DNA from: Thermoplasmata archaeon
GTDB taxonomy: Archaea > Thermoplasmatota > Thermoplasmata > Thermoplasmatales > Aciduliprofundaceae
Assembly: GCA_021163705.1 (NCBI GenBank)
Contig: JAGGTO010000135.1
Span: 1-31,895 of the forward strand
DNA length: 31,895 nucleotides
Direction of reading: 5' to 3'
Shown here piece by piece: positions 22,402 to 30,021 of the stretch. Within the stretch, counting starts at the first letter, position 1; each line of letters opens with the position of its first letter. A program made the translations under genes and the position numbers. The notes beneath the pieces are model-generated. The model was not told the origin of the DNA and did no database searches. It was given only the letters and a program-made list of their open reading frames with translations.

Positions 22402-23074
22402 GTTCATAGCTGTTATGTCTTCCAATCCCTTTGATCCTGAGCCATATCTAACGGAGCTGGAAAAACAGGCAAGATACGGAAAAAACAGTCCCCATGGTGA
22501 TGGATGGGGGATATGGTTGAAGGATGATAAAAGGGAGATTCTCCACAAGGAAATTGTACCCATATGGGAGAGTGATTTTAAATTCCCATATGCAAAGATT
22601 ATGATCGCACATGCAAGAAAAAAGGGAAGAGAGGGGGCGAGAAAATCTCTCCTGAATACTCATCCATTCATAAAAAATAATTCTGTGTTCATACACAACG
22701 GAATGGTGAAGCTTGAGCGACATCTTTACTCTGTGGGAGAGACTGATAGTGAGAGCTATTTTCTTTACCTCCTGGATATGGGCCTTTTGAGAGGATTGCA
22801 ATTCATCTCGGAAAACTATTTTTTCACCTCTCTAAACTCCGTGCTATATAAGGATAGGAAAATGTATGTCATTCGACTAACGAGAAAAATGGAGGATTAT
22901 TATACCATATTTATAAAAAAAGAGGATGGCAAGATAATCATCACCACGGAGGGAGACGGCAAGATGATTCCCAATAACACCGTGGCTATAATCAATAAAA
23001 ATCTGAAGATTTCGTATAGGCGTATTTTCCAAGATAGGTTCCATCCAGAAGATAAACCTCAAAATCCCCTATGA
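22394..23074 (+). CDS. class II glutamine amidotransferase-domain protein
   Basis: 226 residues beginning Met-Cys; Cys2 would be the N-terminal nucleophile after Met removal. YGKNSPHGDGWGIWLKDD, IAHARKKGREG and NTHPFIKNNSVFIHNGMV are the hallmarks of the Ntn-type glutaminase domain, of the YafJ/EgtC-like subgroup. There is no synthase domain, so a partner or small acceptor is needed. It starts inside rph (8-nt overlap). Its 3' end overlaps the convergent phosphoesterase gene by 83 nt. Confidence 0.82.
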   Translation: MCRFIAVMSSNPFDPEPYLTELEKQARYGKNSPHGDGWGIWLKDDKREILHKEIVPIWESDFKFPYAKIMIAHARKKGREGARKSLLNTHPFIKNNSVFIHNGMVKLERHLYSVGETDSESYFLYLLDMGLLRGLQFISENYFFTSLNSVLYKDRKMYVIRLTRKMEDYYTIFIKKEDGKIIITTEGDGKMIPNNTVAIINKNLKISYRRIFQDRFHPEDKPQNPL

Positions 23075-23699
23075 ACTCATTGTGAAGCAATGGCCCTAAA
23101 GGCTGTGCTATGGCTGACCCCACAAGCTTGTTGAAAGCAGCCACCACGAAAATTCTGGGATTTCCACCATATCTTTCTCTACCCTTCTCTGTGAGCCTGC
23201 CTATCAGATGACATGCATATCTATGCTTTTTCCCGATAGAATCTTCAAGTTCAATCTCCGGATGGAGATGCCCCATAAATACATACTTTGCTTTCATAAC
23301 ATTCTCCGCTGGCCAGGAATGTCCATGGATAAAACCATAATCTCCCATTCTGAAACCCTCTGAGGGATAAACATCAATATCTACCATCTCCTCTATGCGA
23401 GCATCATGGTTACCCTTCACAAGGAGAATCTCCACATCCTTCAAATCTTCAAAGAATTTTCTAAGCTGGGGAGTATATCCCATTATTTCATGCTTCAGGT
23501 CTCCGAGAATTATTAATCTCCTTGCATTGTATTTTTCTATGAGCATTTTTACTCTTCTCTGCATATCCTTCATTTGATCCGGGATTATTATTCCCTTATC
23601 TTTCAACTCTTTTTCATATCCTATATGCAGGTCCCCTATGACTATAGCTCTGAGATCTCTGATGTGAAAGGCCCTTTCTCCTATTGCTTGCTCAATCAT
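22992..23699 (-). CDS. calcineurin-like metallophosphoesterase (ICC-type)
   Basis: 235 residues. Dimetal motifs appear in order: IGDLHIGYE, ILGDLKHE, VKGNHDA, GFIHGHSWP and FMGHLHPEIE. This is the archaeal ICC-like phosphoesterase group (COG1407), often found near helicases or DNA-repair genes; substrate unknown. ATG 23699 overlaps the stop of the riboflavin reductase gene by 8 nt; ATG 23711 is an alternative. It is the last gene of the minus-strand cluster starting at 25113 or 26658. Confidence 0.85.
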   Translation of the reverse strand: MIEQAIGERAFHIRDLRAIVIGDLHIGYEKELKDKGIIIPDQMKDMQRRVKMLIEKYNARRLIILGDLKHEIMGYTPQLRKFFEDLKDVEILLVKGNHDARIEEMVDIDVYPSEGFRMGDYGFIHGHSWPAENVMKAKYVFMGHLHPEIELEDSIGKKHRYACHLIGRLTEKGRERYGGNPRIFVVAAFNKLVGSAIAQPLGPLLHNEFIGDFEVYLLDGTYLGKYAYTKSSDFY

Positions 23700-24330
23700 A
23701 TACCACACCATATCTGAGTAGTACTCCTGAACCTAAAGCACGAGCTTCCAGAAGCTTTAGATGAATGAGCTCATCCTCGCTGGATGCTCCCAAGCCTTCT
23801 GCAAGGGTTGGCGCATCACCCCCTATTATTATAGAGCCAACAAATACGGATATTTCATCCACAAGCTTCTCTTTGAGAAACGAATATATCACCGTGCCAC
23901 CTCCTTCCACGAGTACACTCCTTATACCAAGAGAATATAGCTTCTCCATTGCACATTTCAAATCAACACGCCCTTTTCCACATTTTATTATCTCCGCATT
24001 CAACTTCCTTTCTCGAGCATCCTCCGTGGTAATGATTATTGTGGGAGCATTACCATCCAGAACTCTAGCATCTTCAGGTATTCGCAGATGTGAATCCAAT
24101 ACCACTCTTACAGGATTCCGGGGCGATTTTACATACCTCTCCTTTACCAATAGCTTTGGATTATCCAAAATTACTGTGTTTATCCCCACAAGTATCGCGT
24201 CAACAGAATTGCGAAGCTCATGGACCCTTCTGAAATCTTCCTCATCGCTTATCTTTATTCTCTTTCCGCCCCGGAGTGCTATCTTACCGTCCACACTCAT
24301 CGCAGCGTTTATTATAATCCTAGGTCTCAT
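23692..24330 (-). CDS. arfC: 2,5-diamino-6-ribosylamino-4(3H)-pyrimidinone 5'-phosphate reductase
   Basis: RibD C-terminal-type reductase of the archaeal riboflavin/F420 precursor pathway; it reduces the ribosyl side chain before deamination, the archaeal and fungal order. It has 212 residues without a deaminase domain. MRPRIIINAAMSVDGKIA at the start, the NADPH-binding DAILVGINTVILDNPKL and VRVVLDSHLRIP, and LVEGGGTVIYSFLKEKLVDEI are diagnostic. It lies 6 nt after uppS. Other riboflavin genes are not in the window. Confidence 0.9.
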   Translation of the reverse strand: MRPRIIINAAMSVDGKIALRGGKRIKISDEEDFRRVHELRNSVDAILVGINTVILDNPKLLVKERYVKSPRNPVRVVLDSHLRIPEDARVLDGNAPTIIITTEDARERKLNAEIIKCGKGRVDLKCAMEKLYSLGIRSVLVEGGGTVIYSFLKEKLVDEISVFVGSIIIGGDAPTLAEGLGASSEDELIHLKLLEARALGSGVLLRYGVVYD

Positions 24331-24336
24331 CTCTCC

Positions 24337-25113
24337 TCACCTGCCAAATCTCCTCTGCCTGAGCTGATACGCCCTAATTGCACGGAGAAAATCGATCTTG
24401 CGAAATGTTGGCCAGTAAACATCCGCAAAATAAAACTCCGAGTATGCACTTTGCCACAGCAAAAAATTGCTTATTCTCTCCTCTCCTGATGTACGGAGAA
24501 TTAAATCCGGATCCGGTAAATCCCCAGTGTAAAGATGGCTTCGCACAGTTTCTTCATCTATATTCTCAAGCTCTAATTTCCCCTCCTTAACTTCACGGGC
24601 AATTTCCCTTATTGCCCTGATTATCTCCTCTCTCCCTCCATAAGCTATTGCTATATTCAGAAAAAAATTATCATGATTCTTCGTTTTCTCCTCCGCATAT
24701 CTTATGGCTTCCTTTAACTCATCGGGCAGTAAATCTATCTGACCTATCACCCGAATCCTTATTCTGTGCTTTGCAACTCTTTCATCCTCCGCGGCTCTTC
24801 TCAAACTCTCCACAAATAGTTTTAGAAGATGCTCTATTTCCTCCCTGCTCCTCCTGAAATTCTCTGTGGAGAAAGCGTAAACAGTTAGAATCTTTATTCC
24901 AAGCTCCTGACACCATTCAAGAACTTCCTCAAGCTTATCCTTCCCCCTTTCATGCCCCTTAACAGGTTCCATCCACAGCTCTCTGGCAAATCTTCTGTTT
25001 CCATCCATAATTATCCCCACATGCTTTGGAATCTTACCCTTCTTTACGATATTCAACAGTTTCTTCTCGTATGCTTTGTACGCGGTCTCCACTAATCCCT
25101 GTGATATATCCAT
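24337..25113 (-). CDS. uppS: cis-prenyltransferase (polyprenyl diphosphate synthase, UppS type)
   Basis: Makes long-chain cis-polyprenyl diphosphate, the lipid carrier for glycan transfer. It has 258 residues. The catalytic Asp is D37 in GIIMDGNRRFAR. Further family blocks are VYAFSTENFRRSREE, NIAIAYGGREEIIRA, DPDLILRTSGEERISNFLLWQSAYSEFYF and WPTFRKIDFLRAIRAYQ. Archaeal enzymes prefer geranylgeranyl diphosphate as primer; that is family knowledge. The start ATG overlaps the RCK gene by 22 nt. Confidence 0.94.
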   Translation of the reverse strand: MDISQGLVETAYKAYEKKLLNIVKKGKIPKHVGIIMDGNRRFARELWMEPVKGHERGKDKLEEVLEWCQELGIKILTVYAFSTENFRRSREEIEHLLKLFVESLRRAAEDERVAKHRIRIRVIGQIDLLPDELKEAIRYAEEKTKNHDNFFLNIAIAYGGREEIIRAIREIAREVKEGKLELENIDEETVRSHLYTGDLPDPDLILRTSGEERISNFLLWQSAYSEFYFADVYWPTFRKIDFLRAIRAYQLRQRRFGR

Positions 25114-25715
25114 TGCCCCATCATTTCTCTTATCTTATTTATTTCTTTTCTCTCCACCAAGAAGAGAAGTGTGTCGCCCTTCTGAAGAGGGAGCTTGGGT
25201 GAGGGAGCTTTAATTATCTTATCCTTTCTTTTTACAGCTATCACAGTACCTATTCTCCTCCTTATATCCGTATCCATTATCCTCTTCCCTTCATACTCCT
25301 TGGGAAGATCCACTCCTATAATTTCAAGCTCATCTGAGAGTACTACCCTATCAAAAAAGCTCGCAGCTCTTGGGACAAGAAGAAACCTTATAATCTCCCT
25401 GCTTAAAACATCACTCTCAAGGATCACATAATCAGCACCTGCCGCATAAATTTTATCAACATTCTCTGCCTTTTTCACTATGGCCCCTATCTTTATTTTA
25501 GGATTCAGTTCTCTTGAAAGTGCAACTGCATATATGCTATCCTCATCATCTTCCAGAGCTACAATCAGAGTGTCTTCCTTCTCAATCCCAGCCCTAAGCA
25601 GCGTTGCCCTATCGGTGGGATCTCCTCTTAAAAAATGATCCCCCTGAGGAACATCTTTATCCACGATCAAGCTATGAAAATCCTTGGTGATCTCATTGTA
25701 TCCCAGTATCAGCAT
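25092..25715 (-). CDS. RCK (TrkA-N plus TrkA-C) regulatory protein, second half of an ion-channel system
   Basis: 207 residues. It begins directly on the first strand of a Rossmann-like RCK domain (MLILGYNEITKDF), continues with the nucleotide-domain pattern DRATLLRAGIEKEDTLIVAL...AVALSRELNP, and ends with a TrkA-C domain (GKRIMDTDIRRRIGTVIAVKRKDK...PLQKGDTLLFLVE). GYNEI replaces the usual GxGxxG and mirrors GWNDI in the channel's own RCK domain. It lacks a membrane part and overlaps the channel gene by 23 nt, so the two probably assemble a gating ring together. Confidence 0.85.
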   Translation of the reverse strand: MLILGYNEITKDFHSLIVDKDVPQGDHFLRGDPTDRATLLRAGIEKEDTLIVALEDDEDSIYAVALSRELNPKIKIGAIVKKAENVDKIYAAGADYVILESDVLSREIIRFLLVPRAASFFDRVVLSDELEIIGVDLPKEYEGKRIMDTDIRRRIGTVIAVKRKDKIIKAPSPKLPLQKGDTLLFLVERKEINKIREMMGQWIYHRD

Positions 25716-26658
25716 GATTCTCTCCCTCCATAAATATCACTATATCTCCCTCTTTTAAAATTTCCTCTGCCTTGGGATTGGTAATGAGTAACCCTCTCCG
25801 ATATATTCCAATGGCTGTGCCCACCCTCTCTCTAAACCTCAACTCCTTTAAACTCTTTCCAGCCATATCCTTTCCCACAGAGAGCTCTTTTATTTTCAGA
25901 TCTCCAAATATCTCACCGGAAAAAATATGCGTGAAATCTCCCTTTATCCAGTGATCGAGCAAGGAGCGGAGAAGTTTTTCCCTTGAAATTACAACATCCA
26001 CCCCTGATTTTATAAGAAGATTCTTGCTCTCCTCCCTCTCCGATAGGGCAATTATTCTCATCTCCCTGTTGAGCCTGCGAGCCGTTAATGTAATCACCAC
26101 ATTTTTCTTCTCATCCAAGAGGGCTATCAAGGCGGATGCCCTCTCTACATTTGCCAGCTTAAGCGCATCCATATCCCCAGGATCTCCATTCACTCCAGGA
26201 AAATTTAATGGAGCGTCCTTCGCTACTATGACAAAGGGTATGTCCACCATCTGTAGATACTCCCCCACCTCTCTAGCAATATCGTTCCACCCGCAGAGAA
26301 CTACATGTGCATCCTTGGGTATGGGAATTTTCCTCTCCTTTATAGCATTCCTTATTTTCATCTCTATCCAGGGACTCACAAGAGCCTGAATACCTCCAAA
26401 TATTGTCCCCATTCCCAGAATAAGATAAAGAATGGTGAACCACTTTCCCACATCACTGGTGAGCTCAATACCTCGGGGATAATGTCCAAGCGTGGAAATT
26501 GTGGCTATGCTGAAAAATATTGCGTTGGTTAAGCTCGTGCTTTCATGCTCAACATATGTTTTTATAATCACATACCCCAGACTACCAACAAGTATGGTCG
26601 AGATTAGCATGAGCAAAAATATAAGCAGACGATTCTTTAGAGGAAACGAGGACCACAT
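25693..26658 (-). CDS. two-TM potassium-channel-like protein with RCK domain and altered filter
   Basis: 321 residues: TM1 (about 10-32), pore region (45-61), TM2 (about 72-95), then RCK (VVLCGWNDIAREVGEYL from about 119) and a TrkA-C domain (LKIKELSVGKDMAGKSLKELRFRERVGTAIGIYRRG). The architecture is that of MthK. The selectivity filter, TVGYGD in MthK, reads TLGHYP (56-61) after a normal pore helix (AIFFSIATIS), so ion selectivity is uncertain. TATA-like AATTTATAATTTA (26677-26689) is 25 nt from ATG 26658, giving a leaderless start. Confidence 0.85.
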   Translation of the reverse strand: MWSSFPLKNRLLIFLLMLISTILVGSLGYVIIKTYVEHESTSLTNAIFFSIATISTLGHYPRGIELTSDVGKWFTILYLILGMGTIFGGIQALVSPWIEMKIRNAIKERKIPIPKDAHVVLCGWNDIAREVGEYLQMVDIPFVIVAKDAPLNFPGVNGDPGDMDALKLANVERASALIALLDEKKNVVITLTARRLNREMRIIALSEREESKNLLIKSGVDVVISREKLLRSLLDHWIKGDFTHIFSGEIFGDLKIKELSVGKDMAGKSLKELRFRERVGTAIGIYRRGLLITNPKAEEILKEGDIVIFMEGENHADTGIQ

Positions 26659-26735
26659 TATGATGAGTATATGGGAATTTATAATTTAGATTTTACTCTC
26701 TCCAAATATTTAAGATTTGTTTGGCATGCCCGTAT

Positions 26736-27383
26736 ATGATTCAAATTCTCATAGCTCTAGCTCTCTGGCTCGCAGTGCTCCTTCCATCATCGCTAATCAC
26801 CCTTCTATTATCCCGCTTCACAAAATCCAAAAAACATTCTATCGAAGCTTTCGCCAATCAACTCCTTTTTCTGTTCTTCTCTCTCCTCCTTATATACTGG
26901 CTATCCGGAGGCTCTTTTAATCGCTACGGATTTAAATGGGACATGCATTATACCTTAATCTCCCTTCTCGCATTTCCTCTTTCCCTGGCTCTCCTTTATC
27001 TATCCCAAAGATTCTCGGAGGGTTACAAACCTCCATTTATACCAGAAAATAAGGCCATCTTGATTTTCCTTCTCCTTTTTCTCGCTCCCCTATCCGAGGA
27101 AACTTTTTTCCGGGGACTTATCGGTGGATATCTCATAAATACATCCAATTTCCTCTATGCTCTTTTTCTCTCTCCCATCCTGTTTAGCATTGTGCACATT
27201 CTTCCATTTCATTCTGCACCTCAAAAATATACAATTATGCTTCTCCTGAATGCCTTCATTCTTGGATTAATAGCAATGGGGCTTTTCTATCTCAGTCACT
27301 CACTTCTTCCAGCTATAACAACCCATGCGCTCTTCAACCTCTCAGGGTTGATTTTTTATCATTTATCTAACAGGAAAAGATAA
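26736..27383 (+). CDS. CPBP-family intramembrane metalloprotease (CAAX-protease-like)
   Basis: 215 residues, with about six to seven hydrophobic helices. The glutamic-type intramembrane protease motifs are intact: E121-E122-x3-R126 (APLSEETFFRG), H154 (FSIVHI), and H197-x3-N201 (TTHALFN). It may process prenylated or other membrane proteins; substrate unknown. The frame extends to TTG 26721, but ATG 26736 lies about 27 nt from AATATTTAAG (26705-26714). It is divergent from the channel gene. Confidence 0.88.
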   Translation: MIQILIALALWLAVLLPSSLITLLLSRFTKSKKHSIEAFANQLLFLFFSLLLIYWLSGGSFNRYGFKWDMHYTLISLLAFPLSLALLYLSQRFSEGYKPPFIPENKAILIFLLLFLAPLSEETFFRGLIGGYLINTSNFLYALFLSPILFSIVHILPFHSAPQKYTIMLLLNAFILGLIAMGLFYLSHSLLPAITTHALFNLSGLIFYHLSNRKR

Positions 27384-27410
27384 ATATAGATTATGCAATT
27401 CCCCCATGTT

Positions 27411-27644
27411 ATGAGCATGAAAACATACATCAAGATAATGTTCAACAGCGAGGGTGCAAGTCCCAGCGAGATCATGGAAAGGCTCCAGTCTCTTGGATTC
27501 AAGCCTATTACGGGTGCATACGATATGGTCTATGAATGGGATAATGGCGCATCTGTAAAAGATGCGATCTGGTTCGCAGACAAAATCCACGAAACATTGA
27601 AGGGCTTTAAGGTAATCTTCGAAGTGGAGACAATCTCCGAATAA
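27411..27644 (+). CDS. small conserved-looking archaeal protein, function unknown
   Basis: 77 residues, alpha/beta in pattern (KTYIKIMFNSEGASPSEIME, then VYEWDNG and GFKVIFEVETIS), like a small ferredoxin-like fold, but no family is recognised. ATG 27411 is about 25 nt from TAAATATAG (27381-27389) and fits a leaderless start; the frame opens at 27393 and ATG 27417 is another option. It is convergent with the Rnp4 gene and ends 2 nt from it. Confidence 0.65.
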   Translation: MSMKTYIKIMFNSEGASPSEIMERLQSLGFKPITGAYDMVYEWDNGASVKDAIWFADKIHETLKGFKVIFEVETISE

Positions 27645-27646
27645 AA

Positions 27647-27952
27647 TTATTTTTTATAGGGATATCTTTTGTAGGCACCACAATTAAGGCATTTTATCAC
27701 CACTTTTCCCTTCTTCAGCCTTACCTGTGAAGTTTTACCCGGAATGAGTATCCAATGACATCTCTTGCATATGTGCATCTTCATCTCCCTGGGCAACCGA
27801 ACCTTGTACTTGGTGGAGAGATTTAAAATGTGCTCCACATACCTTCTTGCCCTTTCAAAATTGCCCTTTTTACCCTCCTCCATCGCGAGCTCAAAAAGGA
27901 TCTGTATCCTCTCCCAGGCTATCTTCCTAGCCTTTTTCTTTCTCCAGTTCAC
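27647..27952 (-). CDS. rnp4: RNase P protein subunit 4 (Rpp21/Rpr2-type)
   Basis: Protein subunit of the archaeal RNase P ribonucleoprotein, which matures tRNA 5' ends. It has 101 residues as called. The helical KKARKIAWERIQILFELA and RARRYVEHI parts precede a zinc ribbon with CKRC and CLNC pairs. The frame is open to ATG 28024, but the extra 24 residues are unlike the family. GTG 27952 is preferred: it starts at the family's N-terminus and lies about 22-25 nt from TTTATAAATTT (27968-27978, minus strand), a leaderless GTG start. Confidence 0.88.
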   Translation of the reverse strand: MNWRKKKARKIAWERIQILFELAMEEGKKGNFERARRYVEHILNLSTKYKVRLPREMKMHICKRCHWILIPGKTSQVRLKKGKVVIKCLNCGAYKRYPYKK

Positions 27953-28077
27953 ACACTCATTATGGGAAAATTTATAAAAAACTTTGCTTTGATGGGGGTC
28001 TTCTGGTACTCTATTAAATATCAATAAATTTATAAAACAATGCTAGACGGGATTTCCTGGTAATTCAAACAAAAAAA

Positions 28078-28086
28078 TATATATAT
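28078..28086 (+). promoter_or_regulatory. TATA box of the HU-like gene
   Basis: TATATATAT following an A7 tract, about 43 nt before the ATG. The predicted start is near 28107, which places GGGGTG (28108-28113) at the 5' end of the message. Confidence 0.6.
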
Positions 28087-28120
28087 GAGAATGAAGATAC
28101 CTATAACGGGGTGAAAAAGA

Positions 28121-28390
28121 ATGGTAGGAATTAGTGAATTGGCAAAAAGTGTTGCCAAGAAGGCAGGTGTCAGCCAGAAGCAGGCAAGAGCAGTGATAAA
28201 GGCTTTTGTTGAAGAAGTCGTTGAGCATGTGAACAAGGGAGAGAAGGTAAATCTTGTTGGCTTTGGAATATTCGAGCGCAGAGTACAGAAGGCAAGAAAG
28301 GCAAGAAACCCAAGAACGAAGGAAATCATCAATGTGCCTGAGAAGAAGAAGTTCACCTTCAGAGCTTCTAGCAAGATAAAGTATCTCTAA
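28121..28390 (+). CDS. HU-family DNA-binding protein (HTa-like chromatin protein)
   Basis: 89 residues: N-terminal helices (ISELAKSVAKKAGVSQKQARAVIKAFVEEV) and the HU core VNLVGFGIFERRVQKARKARNPRTKE with the DNA-intercalating arm around NPRTKEIINVPEKKKFTFRAS. HU in archaea is typical of Thermoplasmata, where HTa replaces histones as the main chromatin protein. A strong TATA box and GGGGTG site fit high expression. T-rich sequence (28391-28415) follows as terminator. Confidence 0.93.
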   Translation: MVGISELAKSVAKKAGVSQKQARAVIKAFVEEVVEHVNKGEKVNLVGFGIFERRVQKARKARNPRTKEIINVPEKKKFTFRASSKIKYL

Positions 28391-28393
28391 ACC

Positions 28394-28411
28394 CTTTTAT
28401 TTTTATTTTTT
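28394..28411 (+). terminator. T-rich terminator after the HU-like gene
   Basis: Runs of T (TTTTATTTTTATTTTTTG) directly after the stop codon, typical of archaeal termination. Confidence 0.55.
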
Positions 28412-28424
28412 GAAAAAAAAAGAA

Positions 28425-29930
28425 TTAGAGGTATTTTGACTTCAAATATCTCACAAAATACTCTGGCTCTACTTCCTCGCCAAAGCTTCTCCTTAGCAGT
28501 TCCTTGGGAGGATAAATTGAGCCGTATTTGTGCACTTTTTCCCTGAGCCATTCCTTTATTGGTGAGAACTCTGCGTTTCTCACCTTTTCTTGGAAATCTG
28601 GAATATCTCTCTTCATATACTCTCCAATCTGGGCCGAGAGAAGCGTGCCTATGGAATATGTGGGGAAATACCCAATTGTTCCATGGGCCCAGTGAATATC
28701 CTGAAGAATCCCCTCACCATAATTCTTGGGCCTTATTCCAAGAAGCTTTTCCATCTCCTCATTCCAGAGTTCTGGCAGCTCCTTGGCTTTTATCCCCTCG
28801 TTGACCATTATCTTTTCCAGTTTGAACCTGAGAAGTATATGGAAGTTGTAGGTGACCATATCAGCTTCCACGCGAATAAAATCTGGACGCACTATGTTGA
28901 AATACCAGTAGAGATCCTCGGGTGTGTATTTTGCAACTTCTGGTACATTCTCCTTAATAACGGGATATATGAGCTCTGCAAACTCTTTGCTTCTCCCTAT
29001 GATGTTTTCCCAGAACCTGCTCTGACTCTCATGTACTCCTAAACTCACACCTCCCAGTATTGGGGAGAACATAAATCTCTCATCCTGCTGAAGTTCATAT
29101 AAAGCATGTCCAAATTCATGCACCGTGCTAAGTATTGTGCGTCGGAAATCAAATCCCTCATATCTCGTTGTTATGCGAACATCTTTCAGGCCAAATTCTG
29201 TGGTGAACGGATGTGGGGATACATCAAGCCTCGCCCTCTTACCCAGGGGATATCCAAACAGCTCCAGAATCCTGATATTTACCTTCTCCATCTTCTCTCT
29301 CTCATATTTTACCTTCTCCAGAGGATGTTCCTTGGGCACCTCCCCCTCTTCCAGTATCCTGTCAAGAAGAGGTTTTACATCCTTCTCTATTTTCTCAAAC
29401 ATCCTCTCAACATCCTCGGTTGTTAGACCCTCCTCAAATAGATCAAGGAGAGCATCATAAGGATACTTATCATAACCCAGATAATCCGCAGCCCTCTTTG
29501 CAAGATCCATTATCTTATCGAGCCATGGTGCAAATTTATCATAATCATCCTTTTCCCTTGCCTCCTTCCACACCGCTGTTGCCCTGCTCCTCGTCTCACT
29601 CAGCTCCTTCACGAATTCTGGCGGAAATGAACTCTGAATCTTTATTTCCCTCTTTAGAACTCTCACCACACCACTTTCATATTCATTTAGGCCTTCTATC
29701 CCATCTGCCTTGTTGACGAGTTCCACAAACTCAGGCTCCAGAAGGAACTTCTGTGAGAGCATGGATAACTCACCCTGGGCAACACTTCTCTCTCCTATTC
29801 CTTCACTGGGCATGTTGACCTCCATATCCCATCCAAGTACAGAGGATGCATGATAAATTGCCCATATTCTCCGGTATTTCTCTAAAATTTCCTTTATCAC
29901 AGGATTCTCAAACACCATTTGAACCACCAT
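28425..29930 (-). CDS. M32-family metallocarboxypeptidase (Taq-type)
   Basis: Thermostable carboxypeptidase that removes C-terminal residues, fitting a peptide-degrading lifestyle. It has 501 residues, the family's length. The zinc site is H271-EFG-H275 (TVHEFGHALYE) with the family block GVHESQSRFWENIIGRS supplying the third ligand, and YTPEDLYWYFNIVRPDFIRVEADMVTYN further on. ATG 29930 is about 25 nt from TATATTTATG (29951-29960, minus strand), a leaderless start; ATG 29918 is possible. Confidence 0.93.
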   Translation of the reverse strand: MVVQMVFENPVIKEILEKYRRIWAIYHASSVLGWDMEVNMPSEGIGERSVAQGELSMLSQKFLLEPEFVELVNKADGIEGLNEYESGVVRVLKREIKIQSSFPPEFVKELSETRSRATAVWKEAREKDDYDKFAPWLDKIMDLAKRAADYLGYDKYPYDALLDLFEEGLTTEDVERMFEKIEKDVKPLLDRILEEGEVPKEHPLEKVKYEREKMEKVNIRILELFGYPLGKRARLDVSPHPFTTEFGLKDVRITTRYEGFDFRRTILSTVHEFGHALYELQQDERFMFSPILGGVSLGVHESQSRFWENIIGRSKEFAELIYPVIKENVPEVAKYTPEDLYWYFNIVRPDFIRVEADMVTYNFHILLRFKLEKIMVNEGIKAKELPELWNEEMEKLLGIRPKNYGEGILQDIHWAHGTIGYFPTYSIGTLLSAQIGEYMKRDIPDFQEKVRNAEFSPIKEWLREKVHKYGSIYPPKELLRRSFGEEVEPEYFVRYLKSKYL

Positions 29931-30021
29931 GCAAGGATTGCTTTAAACTACATAAATATATTCCCTCCATGTCACTGCATAGCAATGAAAACCTTTAATT
30001 TCCTTGTTTACATGAGCCTCT

